NCBI GenBank assembly: GCA_007026445.1
Contig: VDMD01000043.1
Span: 124,001 to 188,000 of the forward strand
Direction: 5' to 3'
DNA from: Schizophyllum amplum
Taxonomy: Eukaryota; Basidiomycota; Agaricomycetes; Agaricales; Schizophyllaceae
DNA length: 64,000 nucleotides
This document shows positions 1 through 10,709 of this stretch, piece by piece (position 1 is the stretch's first letter; each line of letters starts with the position of its first letter). The position numbers were made by a program, and so were the translations under genes. The notes under the pieces are model-generated. The model was not told where the DNA came from. It saw nothing but the letters and a program-made list of their open reading frames with translations, and ran no database searches.

Positions 1-142
1 GCTGTGGCGCGCGCGCAAATTTCTTAGTTCTACGTGGGACAAGTATGCTCACAGGCATTGTGTCCTTGATAGCTCGGTCTTCCGTCGGGTGCAGTGTCAG
101 ATTATCACCCGCGTTTATGGCCGGGGCGTCTCTGCGCGGAGC

Positions 143-229
143 CTAGGAGCAGCGTTTCCGAGGAACTTGGGAGCAGCGCTTCGGAACTTGGGAGCAGCGC
201 TTCGTAACTTGGGAGCAGCTTTCGGCCCT
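143..229. repeat. 21-bp minisatellite
   Basis: Four tandem copies, the outer two diverged, of a unit around GGAACTTGGGAGCAGCGCTTC. The unit is a multiple of three, so the frame stays open, but nothing suggests it is translated. Nothing else is recognisable in the first 540 bases, which lie 3' of the BTB gene. Confidence 0.75.
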
Positions 230-542
230 CCAGACATTCTCGGCGACGTCAAGAGCTGCAAAAGTTGTGTCGAGTTGGAAGAATGATTTGTTAGAATCTG
301 TTTCTGGGATTGCCGCGCTGACGACGTATCTGGAGAAGCCATAGTACTAATAGTCTGCTGTATGCCCATACTGCTGTAACTGTATTGATTTATTTCATCA
401 CTGATTCCGAGTCACCTCGTGGTAGCTGTGAACGGCGTGCGCGCATTCTTCCAGTTACGAACTACAACGCGCTTCGAGCCTATGGGCGACAGGCGTTGAC
501 AGACAGGTATGTATAGCTGAATGACAACAAATAGAACGTACA

Positions 543-1516
543 TCACTGCTGCATACACTGCGTGAACGGTGGGATAAGACGGACGCTCTTCTGCATTGCC
601 GCCTTCCAGTTGTTCCAATCATTAATGCAGCAGGTGTAATTCGACACTCCAAAGCGGCTCTTGATGTCTTCGCGGAAGACACTGTCAAGATTTCTGAGTG
701 TTTTCACGCCCCCACTCCGATGTAACTGAACCAGCAAATCGCTCTCGACCGGAACCCAGTTGACTCTGTTGCAATTATGACCAGAGTGCTGTGCCAGGAA
801 CAAGTTAACGAGGGCGACGTGTTTGTCATTGTACAGCGTCTGCCGAGCATTAAGTCCGCGGTCCATGTTCGCGGCAGATGAATCAATCTCACCCAAGCGA
901 TGTAGTGCGACGTTGACGGCATCGCAGCATGCATTTCGCTGCATGGGGTGCCCACGGTGTGCGGTGCCGCGAGGTCTACGATATCGTCATGGCCGTGCTT
1001 CAGCGCATATACCAAGACCTCGACCGGATGCTTGTCATGCTGCGCGCTGTCTCGAACGGTCAGCTGCACGTCGACTCCGACGAAAGTGTAACATACCGCA
1101 TGAAGACCCTACACAAGCTCATCGCGGAGTACACTCGATACTTCTGCGCAGCCTCTGCCAGGCGCGCGAGGAGAGAGAACTCGACGTCGTCCAGGTTCAC
1201 GTACTCCTCGCGGTCAACGAACCGGAGCAGCAGTTCGAGCGTGTCGCCGTCCTCGGTAAGCGGGACCGTCTCGCCGGGTGCGAGCTGGGCATCCGCGGGT
1301 GGGAAGGCGTCGGACTCGCGCTCAAGCTTCGCGCGATCGATGTAGAAGCGAACGTTATCGGAAGAGACCAGCGCGACAGTGCCAGTGGGCGACGACGACG
1401 ACGAGGAGTCTGGGTTAGAGACTGCCGGCAGAAAGTGAGTATGGGCTGGGGCACAGAAAGTGAGGGAACATACATCGCTCGGACGTGCGAGGCTCGGTGG
1501 TCTCGCTCGCAGACAT
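543..1516 (-). CDS. BTB/POZ domain protein, four exons, 272 aa
   Basis: Exons read on the minus strand are 1516-1474, 1421-1097, 1046-893 and 839-543; all junctions keep frame (phases 1, 2, 0). The short first exon starts MSASETTEPRTSER. Exon 2 holds the BTB fold: a strand around VALVSSDNVRFYIDRAKL, the acidic TLELLLRFVD segment and the helix LLARLAEAAQKYRVYSA. Exon 3 carries HPVEVLVYALKHGHDDI...APHTVGT, found in every paralogue here. Other members end with a CxxC motif; this one has only an adjacent CC pair (NYTCCINDW), so the putative metal site looks lost. BTB proteins of this kind may act as CUL3 receptors, which is inferred. Transcription runs away from the F-box gene at 4.6 kb. Confidence 0.85.
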
Positions 1517-1572
1517 GGCGGTAAGAGTGAAGGTTGGCCACGACGCAGGGCGCTTAAGAGCACGACGATTGT

Positions 1573-1590
1573 GCGGCCGAGCGCCTCGTG
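1573..1590 (-). promoter_or_regulatory. Conserved block upstream of BTB genes (CACGAGGC..TCGGCCGC)
   Basis: A motif close to CACGAGGCCGTCGRCCGC lies about 45-90 bases upstream of the first ATG of most BTB loci here. Copies are at about 1573-1590, 26583-26600 and 27765-27783 (minus), and 51951-51968, 52966-52985, 56571-56590 and 56836-56855 (plus). An orphan copy is at 48259-48280. It could be a promoter element or simply inherited with each duplication. No bound factor can be named. Confidence 0.45.
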
Positions 1591-1704
1591 AGCGCCTCGC
1601 GCCATTCAGCGTCTTTGTTGAACTTACTGTACTCCTGCTGACTACGCGTAGTAGCGACGCGTCTCTTGCAGGAATTTGGATAGACAGGACATTCACACGC
1701 CATG

Positions 1705-2560
1705 GACAGGGCGTAGTCTGGTCGGAGGGAGATCCGATGGAAGAGAGAGGGAAGGCGCGACATGATAGGGGTGGGAACCATCTCCCATTCAGGCAAACAA
1801 TGCCAAATCGCCGGTACCCCGATCACTGTTCAGTCACTTCAGCAGCAGCATCCATCACCGGCACCTTCTGGCACTGCTTAGACATTTCCTGCTGCTTGTT
1901 CTGTAACTTCACCATTGCTTTGCCATGTATAGAGACCCGGACTTCACTCAGATGGGCGCGTTGTTCATCTTGCAGGAGCTCGGGACGCGCGCGAGGGGGA
2001 GACGGTACGCAACTTTACATTGGCTCGTATTGAAGCTGATCTGGACGTACCTGCTTAGTGAACTATAAGTGAGAAGCTCGGATGTCTCCCCGCGGACGCA
2101 ACCAGCATAAAGGCGATTCAACGGGCCGTGCATCGTGCCTTTGTCTCTTCCATCGTCGCATGCGCCCCCGTCATTCACGAACGATGGCTGCCCTGTCAAG
2201 GTCTTTCAACGACGTAAGCCCGTGTCCTTCATCATCTGTTATACCGGTACTGATCGACGCGTCCAGTCTCTTCCAAGACGGCGTCCTCCACCACCTTCGT
2301 CTCAACGGACAACACGCGCGTCTACATCGAGCGCCAGAAACTCGATCACGCGGCAGGCCTCGGGCTCCCGAAAGAAATCGTCACCTTGCCCCCCGAATGA
2401 TCCCGTCACCTCGCCCACGGAATTCGTTTCCCTTACCGAGGACACCACGATGCTGCTCTCCCGCTCCGTCGACTGCGAGGTATACATCGACCTCGACGCG
2501 CTCCCGTTCAAGGATGCCTCTCTTCTCTTGTAGGCAGTACTGGGTCTATTCTGCGATCAC
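1705..2560 (+). repeat. Segmental duplication, copy 1 (partner 8710-9540)
   Basis: This stretch aligns base by base with 8710-9540. Shared strings include GATAGGGGTGGGAA, CCCGATCACTGTTCAG, CATCACCGGCACCTTCTG, GCTCGTATTGAAGCTGA and GATGTCTCCCCG, followed by the same decayed BTB exon. The two copies bracket the two tandem F-box genes, so they look like remains of a tandem duplication of block plus F-box gene. Confidence 0.8.
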
Positions 2561-2812
2561 GGCCTGCCTCATATACAGGAAGTGCGTGCTCTTTTTTGTC
2601 GCGCTGGGCAGCATAACTAACGGCTTCCATACAGAGTCCAGCACGAAGCACATCTCTAAGTTATGGAATTTGCTGGGCAACTCGCATATCCTCCATCACC
2701 ATATCCTCCATCACCTCATCCTCGACATAGCCGCGCCTTACACGGTCGGGAGTGACCTGCGCACGATCTGCGAGCACCCTCTCACGGCCTATGCGCTTTC
2801 CTGGGTACGCCT
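2255..2812 (+). pseudogene. Decayed BTB gene relic
   Basis: In one frame the sequence reads STDNTRVYIERQKLDHAAG, then a PTEFVSLTEDT segment and VDCEVYIDLDALPF, the pattern of BTB exon 2. The LLFRF core is degraded to MLLSRS, and a stop follows at about 2531. An exon-3 relic (a VQHEAHL-like start, then DIAAPYTVGSDLRTI after a shift) lies at 2635-2810 and ends at TGG|GTACGC, the standard exon-3 donor. The frame is broken in several places. Confidence 0.7.
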
Positions 2813-2995
2813 TCTTCTCTCCCGTACGCCTTCTTCACCCTTGGTACGCCTTCTTCACCCTCGTACGCCTCTTTCACCCATGTACGTCTCCTTCACCCTT
2901 CTCCTTCCTCATGCTTCTCCTTCCCGACGCTTCTCCTTCCTCGCCCGATCTCTTTCCTCGCCCGATCTCTTTCCTCGCCCTATCCCGTCTCCTTT
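2805..2995. repeat. Pyrimidine-rich minisatellite
   Basis: Imperfect copies of GTACGCCTTCTTCACCC(T), then runs of TTCCTCGCCCGATCTC and CTTCTCCTTCC. The tract starts at the former splice donor of the BTB relic, so intron sequence has probably expanded. Confidence 0.6.
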
Positions 2996-3069
2996 TAAAT
3001 TCTGACCCTTCTCGCACATGACTGACCGCCCTGCAGGCCGTCTTTGAATAGATACCAACAGCTCGCGCA

Positions 3070-3560
3070 GCGCGACGTGAGAGAGCTGCTCAGGCGCGAC
3101 GGGAGAGAGCTGCTCAGGCGCGACGCACCTCCCCAAGCACGTCGCAAGAGGGGTGGGTGCATAAGCACGTCGCGAGGGAGCTGCTCAAGCACGTTGCGAG
3201 GGAGTTGTTCAGCGTGTCTCGAGAGACCACTCAAGCGTGTCTCGAGGGAGCTTCTCAAGTGTGTCTCGAGAGAGCTTCCCCCAAGCGTGTCTTGAGAGAC
3301 CACTCAAGCGCGTCACAAGAGAGATCCCTAAGCGGGCTCGTGGGAGCTCCTCAAGCGTGTCGCGAGGGAGCTGCTCAAGCGCGTCGCGAGGGAGCTGCTC
3401 AAGCGCGTCGCGAGAGAGCTGCTCAAGCGCGTCGCGAGAGAGCTGCTCAAGCGCGTCGCGGGAGACCATTCAAGCGCGTCTCGAGAGACCATTCAAGCGC
3501 GTCTCGAGAGAACTGCCCAAGCGCGTCGCGAGGGAGCTTCTCAAGCGCTTCGCAAGGAAC
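3070..3560. repeat. 24-bp minisatellite array
   Basis: About twenty copies of GAGCTGCTCAAGCGCGTCGCGAGG and variants, with best homogeneity at 3355-3470. Because the unit is 24 bp, several frames are open at once on both strands (8-residue repeats such as RELLKRVA or SASRGSCS), which explains long overlapping reading frames here. I see no sign that any one is the true coding frame. Confidence 0.85.
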
Positions 3561-4012
3561 TCTTCTCCTGCGCGGGCAGAAGGCGCCGTTGACGCCGAAG
3601 GCGCGGTCGCAGTCGACGGATCGAGGAGAGAGATTTTGGTGAGTGGACGTTCGTTCGTTTTTGGTCCTGAGCGGGTCGGGCAGAACTTCATTCGAATACC
3701 TGTCTTGCGTCCTTGGAACGCTCGTCCTGCCTTGGAACGCTCGTCCTGCCTTCATCGACCTTCCTAGGAGATTGCTGACCAAGTTGAACAGGTACAACGA
3801 CTTCTACTGACTGCTTCCCCGGTCGCACTGACCGCTTCCCCGGCGGCACTGACCGCTTCCCCGGTCGCACTGGTCGTTTTGTCGATCCGTTGATCCTGCG
3901 GCGTCAGGAGCGCGAGGGTACGACCAAGGTTGCGATGCCGCGTCCGATTGGCAAGGTGACTATCACGCAGCTCGTCGCGTTCTTCGACGGGGAGAAGCGG
4001 GACGGAGACTGA
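3560..4012 (+). other. Possible 3' exons of an unrecognised gene
   Basis: A frame leaves the 24-bp array, reads NSSPARAEGAVDAEGAV and reaches a good donor (TTTTG|GTGAGT) near 3638. After an acceptor at 3791 there are three 21-24-bp repeats (DRFPGRT in one frame). They are followed by an open stretch reading LILRRQEREGTTKVAMPR, then GKVTITQLVAFFDGEKRD and a stop at 4010. The straightforward splice phase does not lead into that last frame, so the gene is uncertain or broken. A similar TTTG/GTGAGTGGG junction after QRRGTVDGKN is at about 10250. I do not recognise the protein. From here to 4614 only the F-box promoter region is visible. Confidence 0.2.
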
Positions 4013-4344
4013 GGCGGACTCGGTCGCAGGTGGGCGTGCAGGGGCGCGGGTATAGGTGCGTGTGTCCACGCTTGCTTGCATCGTATCTCTTCTGACAGTA
4101 CGACTAGGCGTCGCACCCCCTGTCCCATGGATATCCATTTCATCTATCTGATCTATTCATCATCATCTTAGTTCCTTGTTCCTCCGCCATGCTCCCTCGA
4201 CATACTTACTTACTTGATCGTTCTACGACTGCTAGACCTGAACGCTCACATCTCGCATTGCTTCTCTGATACAATTGCTTCCATACCCCTTCGCTGTTCG
4301 CTATACCTCGTCTGGCGGCGAACACTACATATAACGCTGACTTA

Positions 4345-4440
4345 TATTGTTTTCTGTGTGTAGGATAGTACTGACCCTTGTGCTACTAGTTACGACCGAT
4401 CATGACGAGCTACGTGCGATTATACTTTCATTTTGTTCGA
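4345..4440 (+). promoter_or_regulatory. Shared upstream region of the two tandem F-box genes
   Basis: A segment with CTAGTTACGAC, ATGACGA and TACGTGCGA lies about 200 bp upstream of the first F-box start. It recurs at about 6560-6667, about 130 bp upstream of the second. The tandem duplication evidently carried the promoter with the gene. Any function of the motif is inference. Confidence 0.4.
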
Positions 4441-4614
4441 CTTCATCATGTCCAGCTTCAACAACCGGCCCGTTGCAAAGTCAAGGCGAGTGTCGGCCGT
4501 TGAGCTGACTCGACCGTCGTCGCCGCGCCACAAAATCATGTGATTCGGTGACGCCTCGCTACTCGCACGTTGCGCACGCCTTTCGACGCTGGCATCGTCC
4601 ATCATGCCGCCTTG

Positions 4615-6457
4615 ATGCCGCCCAACGTACCGAGCTCGTCCCTTTTAGCGACGTTATCCGCAGTGTACGAGGAGATCCTTCGAGACAATGGGGACATTGC
4701 CGATGTCGAGGTTCGTCTTCTCCACCATCAACCTCAAATGTTGGTATAACAGAAGCCCTCTGCAGATGGATAATATCCAAAGAATGTCCTTTCAGTTGAT
4801 AGAAGCGGTCAAGTATGCTAGGAATCGTCGCGCTCCAATCAACAGGCTTCCCGATGAAATCCTGGAGATCATCTTCCTGCTCGCCCAGCCTTACCATGCC
4901 GACTTCATTCCGTCTTGGCCCATAAGCACGAGGTGGTTGCGTCAGATGGTCGCCGTCACTCACGTCTGCAAGCGCTGGCGGGATGCAGCGCTACTGTGTC
5001 CTTCGCTCTGGTCTGCCGTCAATACCTGCAAGAGCCGTCTAGGCGACGTAGGGGAGGACCTCCTTCGGCGCTCTGGGAGCGCGCCCCTCAATGTGTTCTA
5101 CTTCACCTCGAGGCATCCCTACGATCAGCTCATACAGGCTCCCCCCGTGCTGGAAACGGTTATTCTCAACCACGGTCATCGCATCACGCGGCTGCATATC
5201 TGCAACGTCTGGCCGGCTATTGTGTACAAGATTCTCTGCAGGCCCCTTCCCTTTCTGGCTGTACTTTCACTCTGCGACATCGCCGATGATGATCACGAGC
5301 CTGACACTGGCCTGTCTCTCGCAGAGCTGACACCACGATTGCGCAAGCTTGCCGTCTCGTTCCACATACCGCGCCGTTTGCAGCGTTCCGTCGCCGATCT
5401 CACGCACCTCGCATTATACCATGTCGACTATGTCTCGTTGCGAGATGGGTTCCTGGATATGCTTGGCCGCAGCCCATGCCTGGAATATCTCCTAATCATC
5501 GACCCATCCGAACTTCCCGCACATATTACGCCCGCCAGCTTCAGCGCGCATCGCAAGGTATCACTTCCGAATCTCCGGCAGTTCTATCTCAGCGACGTTT
5601 GGCTTGACAGCCCGGTTTTCTATATCCTTGCCTCAATCGATATGCCGGACGACTGTGACTTCAGGATCAAATCCTGCCAAAATTTCGACCATCCTGACCT
5701 TCGCATATCCCCCCTCCCCTCACCAACACGCGTTCATTTACTGCAGCATATCAGCCGCGTCCAGGTCGAGATCGCTGTCCAGGATAGTGAGATGGAGGAC
5801 GAACGCCGCCGCCGGGGCTGTGTGGCTGTACATTCGGGCACTCTCTTCGTCACCCTTCACTGCGGCGTTGATCATCTGGCGTTCCCTAGCTGGGCGATAC
5901 CGACTGGCTCGGACGCCCGCCTTGTTCTCATCATCAGAGCGCGACTTGGGTCAGAGTCGACGCTATTCACGGGGATTCTGCAGCAGTGGCCGCAGCTGCA
6001 TGCTCTCGACATCGTCGATGAGGGCCACAACACTGCTGCCATATGCTCCGCCTTGCAGGATTACAAGCCGCACTACGCTGCCGCGAGGCTTGGACTCTGC
6101 CATGAGCTGGAGAGGATCGAGTGGTATACCACAGGCCACGACGCAGACAGGATCTGGGAGATGGTCGGCCGTCGTATACGTGGTGGATCGCCCCTACGGG
6201 AGGTGCAGGTTCGCATAGACTCCGTCCTGGACGAGTCTGGCGTATGCGCCGACGAAACGAGCGTTCATAGGCTTACGGCTGGTCAGCGTGCTGGGTCGTA
6301 TGAGATGAGGAGGCTTCCCTACACAGAATGGGGAAGATCGACAAAGGATATCATTCAGATGCATTGCGAGGCAGTACTAGCTCCTCGTCTTCCCGAAGGT
6401 AACGCACTGGATGGCGATTGGATTTGGGATAGAAAGTTTAGTTACATGATGGAATGA
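4615..6457 (+). CDS. F-box protein, 595 aa
   Basis: Two exons, 4615-4710 and 4766-6457, joined in frame (GAG|GTTCGT...CTGCAG|ATG). An earlier ATG at 4604 meets a stop at once, so 4615 is chosen by matching the paralogue at 6792. Exon 1 encodes a short helix (LLATLSAVYEEILRDNGD). The F-box starts near residue 57 with INRLPDEILEIIFLLAQPY and runs through VTHVCKRWRDAALLCPSLW. The rest is a leucine-rich, weakly repetitive region (LTPRLRKLAV, LTHLALYHVDYVSL, SPCLEYLLIIDP) like the LRR-type substrate-binding parts of SCF receptors. It would present substrates to CUL1-SKP1, by family. No breaks seen. Closest relative is the next gene downstream. Confidence 0.85.
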
Positions 6458-6791
6458 GCCGTGTATCATCTTCCAAATGACTCTGCATTGCATGATCTTG
6501 TTACCGCTTCCCTGCCCCTTCACCATTCGAGGCTGTAGTACCTGGCTCAGTGGCGAGCACCGTGACTGTATGTATAGCGCCAACTTCTTTCTTTTTCTGC
6601 CCAATGACCTTTTGCTTAGCCCTAGTTACGACTTCGCAATGGTCATGACGAATTACGTGCGACCTTGATCCTTTGCTGAGCGGCTTCACCTAGGTGAAGT
6701 TCAACTACTGAAGCATGTGATCCTGGGATACTTCGGGCACGTGCGCACCGTCCGCCCGCTTGCTGCTTGTCGCACGTCAACATCAACCATC

Positions 6792-8629
6792 ATGGTCCCT
6801 ACCGATGTGTTTGGCTCCTCCCTTTCGGCGACTTTATCCGACGTGTACGAGGAGCTACTCCAAAGAGCTGGGAATATCGCTTATGACGAGGTTCGTCTCC
6901 TCTCCGCTTCCAGCCTGTCAGGACTCAGCTAACGACTGCTCCTCCATAGATATGCAACATCGAGCGAATGTCCCTACAGCTGAACGAGGCGGCCAGATAC
7001 GCTAGGAACCTCTCCGCTCCGATCAACAGACTTCCCGATGAAGTCCTCGAGATCATATTCCATCTTGCTCAGCCATACAACGCTGGCTTCGTACCGTCCT
7101 GGCCTATAAGCACGACATGGTCGCATCGGTCGATCGCTGCCACTCATGTCTGCAGGCGCTGGCGAGATATCGCGCTGGAGTCTCCTTCGCTATGGTCCGT
7201 CGTCGATCTCTGCAAGGAGAGGCGCCTGGGTACCGTCGGGCAGGATTTCCTTCGACGATCTGGTACTATGCCCCTCACCGTGTTCTACTACTACGCGCCC
7301 GAACAAACCTCGGATCAGTCCTCAGAAGATAACCCTCCCCCAGTCATGCTCATTCGTAATCTCCGTCATCGCATCGCGCGTCTGCATATCGGCAACATCG
7401 CTATATGCGTTTTCAACCTGTTATTCTCCCGACCCCTACTCTCTCTGGACGTTCTCTCACTCTGTGGAGTCACCGAGGACCTTGGTTGGCCCGAGCCTGA
7501 TACGCCTTTTGCAGACCTGACACCACGATTGCGCAAGCTTGCCGTCTCGGGCCACATACCCCGACGCGTGCAACGTTCGGTCGCCCACCTCACGCACCTT
7601 GCACTATACTACATCGATTATGTGTCGCTGCGAAACGGACTCCTGGAAATGCTCGACCGCAGCCCGTCCCTGGAATACCTCCTAATCGTCGATCCGTCCA
7701 TTCGTCCCGGTCAAGTGGACGATAACACCCATCGCAGGGTATCACTTCACCATCTTCGCCAGCTTTATCTCAGCGACGTTCTGATGCAAGATCCCGTTGG
7801 AATCCTTCGCCTTCTCTCCTCTATCGATGTGCCGAACGACTGTGATCTCAGGATAAAGTCCTCCCAGAATTATTATCATCACGATCCCCGCATATCCCTC
7901 CTCCCCTTGCCCGACCGACTTAATGTGCTGCAGCACATCAGTCGCGTTCAGGTCGAGCTCGCGGCCCTGAACTATAATACTGAGGACGACCACTGCCGCC
8001 ATGGTTGTGTGGCTGTGCATTCGGGCACACTGTTTGTCACCGTTCGATGTGGCGTTGAGGATCTGGAGTTTCCCAGCTGGGCGATACCGGACGGCTCGGA
8101 CGCGCGCCTAGTTCTCATCATCAGGACACGACTTTGGCCGGAAGTCTCACTGCTCAGGGAGATCCTGCAGCAGTGGCCGCAACTGCGTACCCTCGACATC
8201 GTCGATGAGAGCCACAACACTGCCGCTATAGTCTCCGCCTTGCAGGATTATAAGCCGCACTACGCTGCCGCGAGGCTTGGACTCTGTCACGAGTTGCAGA
8301 GGATTGAGTGGTATACGACAGGCCACGACGTGGACAGGATCTGGGAGATGGTCGGTCGTCGTATGCGTAGTGGATCGCCCCTGCAGGAGGTGAAGGTTCG
8401 CATAGACGCCGACCCGGACGAGTCTGACATCTGGGTTGAGGACACGAGTGTCCACAAGCTCACGGCCGGTCGGCGTGCTGGCTCGTTCGAGACGCGCAGG
8501 CTGCCCTACACGGAATGGGGAAGATCGGGGAAGGATATTATTCGGATGCATTGCGAGGCAGTAGTGCCCCGCCTTCCCGAAGGTAACGCGTTGGACGGTG
8601 ACTGGGTTTGGGATAATAAATTCGCATAA
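6792..8629 (+). CDS. F-box protein, 592 aa, tandem paralogue
   Basis: Exon 1 is 6792-6890 (MVPTDVFGSSLSATLSDVYE...), the intron is 59 bp, and exon 2 is 6950-8629. The F-box begins near residue 58 (INRLPDEVLEIIFHLAQPY) and ends with VCRRWRDIALESPSLWSVVDLC. The C-terminal region aligns along its length with the preceding gene, down to the ending LPEGNALDGDWVWD. Only 334 bp separate the two genes and those hold the duplicated upstream motif. Intact, so both tandem copies can be expressed. Predicted SCF receptor; the substrate is unknown. Confidence 0.87.
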
Positions 8630-8709
8630 GTCGGTGCAGCGTTCATCATGTTGCATTTCATGATCTAGATGGGTCTTCTACTGTTCAAATATATGTAGTC
8701 GATGTCAAG

Positions 8710-9540
8710 ACGTGTAGTCTGGTTGAAGAGAGGGAGTGGCGCGACAGGATAGGGGTGGGAATCATCTCCCGGCCGCCCCAGTTCCCGATCACTGTTCAGC
8801 AACACCACCCATCACCGGCACCTTCTGACACTGTTGCTTGGAACCTCTGTATCTTCACCATTGCTTTTGACATGCGTAGACTCGGACTTCACTCAACTGG
8901 ACGCAGGGCGCCATTCGGAACGCGCGCGAGGGGGAAACGGTACGCAAAGTCACATCGGCTCGTATTGAAGCTGACCTGGACATACCTGCTTTGTGAACGA
9001 TGACTTCAGAAGTTCAGATGTCTCCCCGTGCACATAAAGGGCCTCGAACGGGCCCTGCACCAAGCCTTTGTCTCTTCCCCCTCCCTCCCCGTCTCTCCTC
9101 ATCATCCCAACTCGCTCAAGCGGGTTGCGCGCATGCGCCTTCCGAAGTATATGGACGATGTGCGTGTTTCTCATCGTTCTCTGAGCCAGTACTGATCGAC
9201 GCGTCCAGTCTTTTTGAAGACGGTGTTCTCCATTACGTTCGACTCAACCAAGAAGACGCGCTTCTACTGCGAGCGCAAGAAGCTCGTTTGCGCAGCGAGG
9301 CTTACTTCAGGCAGGCCCTTGAAGGACGTCGTCACTTTGTCCCCGAAGGACCCTGTCACCTCGTTCACGAAACTGTTCCCCGCCACGACACTCCCCTGCC
9401 GCTTCGTTGACTGCGAGATGCACGTCACACCGACGCGATCCCTATCGAGTATGACGCCTGTCACTCAGAGGCGGCGGTGGAGCCTACTCCGCGATCCTGG
9501 TCTATCTCATCTACAGGAAGTGCGTGTTTGAGTTCGTCAC
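8710..9540 (+). repeat. Segmental duplication, copy 2 (partner 1705-2560)
   Basis: Second copy of the block at 1705-2560. It includes the shared non-coding part (8710-9100) and a decayed BTB exon 2. Differences are scattered substitutions and small indels, so the event is not recent. Confidence 0.8.
9205..9525 (+). pseudogene. Decayed BTB exon relic
   Basis: One frame reads FDSTKKTRFYCERKKLV, then VTLSPKDPVTSFTKLF and CRFVDCEMHV. This matches the relic at 2280-2500 and, more weakly, intact BTB exon 2. The acidic segment before the FRF core is lost and the frame shifts near 9430. It ends at TACAGGAAGTGCGTG, a remnant of the normal exon-2 splice donor. Confidence 0.65.
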
Positions 9541-9734
9541 GCAGGGCAGCCATCGCTGATGATACCCGTGCCGGCAGGGCGAGCGTGAGCTCGATAGCGA
9601 GGAAGCAATTCACGAGCGCTCTTGGTGCGCCGTTTACGAGACGATGGAGCGCCGATAACGGGGAGGGCACGGGAAGAGGGGGTGCGGAGAGAGGTATACG
9701 GATGGACGGACGAGGACGAGGATACTCCACGAGC

Positions 9735-10075
9735 GCTTGCTCATATGCGCTCGTGCCTGCGTCACCGTCGCACCCACCTGCGCCCCGGTCTCGGTCGAAC
9801 TCACCCGCGTCTCCGTCGCACTCACCCGCGTCTCGGTCGCACTCACCTACGCCGCGATCGTCCCCACCCCCGTCACGGTCGCCGTCGCCCGCGCCACGGT
9901 CGCACCTATCCGCTTTACGGTCGCACTCACCTGCGCCCCGGCAGTCACCCGCGTTACGGTTGCACTCGCCTGCGCCACGGCACTTACTCGCGCCCTGGCA
10001 CTTAGTCGCGCCACGGTCGCACTCGCTCGTACCCGCGCTGTCAGATCCTCGCCCGCGGTCGCATTGCGCTAGTCT
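9735..10075 (+). repeat. Ser/Pro/Arg-encoding 18-21-bp repeat tract
   Basis: Imperfect repeats of CGGTCGCACTCACCCGCGTCT. All frames stay open; one reads SHSPAPR-like repeats resembling an RS domain, another THPRLRRT. It occupies the same place relative to the block duplication as the 24-bp array at 3.1-3.6 kb, so repeats arose independently at matching sites. From 10080 to 10709 I see only the upstream region of the next gene, including AACAATGCCAAATAA, a string also found upstream of its relatives. Confidence 0.6.
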
Positions 10076-10709
10076 CCGGGCGCAGATGCGTGAGGGCGTA
10101 ATGGACGATTTAGAGAGCGCGGATGGATGGGGGGCGCCGGAGAGAGAGGAGCGATGAGGGTGGCGCCGGGGAAGAGGAAGAGTGCGGGTTTGGCGGGGAG
10201 ACGATCGAGAAGTCGCAGCGTCGCGGTACGGTCGACGGGAAGAATTTGGTGAGTGGGGGTTCGTTGTTGATTGTGATTCATGAGGCGGTATCGTCTCAAG
10301 CGCCTGCTCTGTGTTCTCGAACCGGCTGCTTCCTCTTCAGAATCGGCCTTGCTTACCACGTCGGACAGATCGGACGACTTGATATGACTGATGCGACGAA
10401 CAAGCACTGGCAGCAAGCTCCCACCCTCGCCTCGAGGGTATACTGCACAGTTATTCAGCTTATCCTGGAGCATAATCTCGTCGACTTGTACGTACAACAT
10501 CAGCAGAGACGATGCATGTCGTGTTAGAGATTCGACTCGGAGGTCCGTTCGTAGAGTGACGGATAGGGGGATGTTACGGCTGTTCCCGAAAAAACAATGC
10601 CAAATAACCCGCGACTCGACCGCCACGATCGCGCAAATAATACCGCTTGCTTCCCGCTCCCTCTTCCGAATCTATCAGACACAGTGAATCTCATCGGAAG
10701 TCGGTCTAC

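Noticed and set aside
3157..3767. Long overlapping plus-strand reading frames rich in ARRE/SASRG repeats
   Set aside because: They are the 24-bp minisatellite read in different frames; none is supported over the others.
4604..4612. First ATG upstream of the 4.6-kb F-box gene
   Set aside because: It is followed by a stop after two codons; the next ATG at 4615 aligns with the paralogue.
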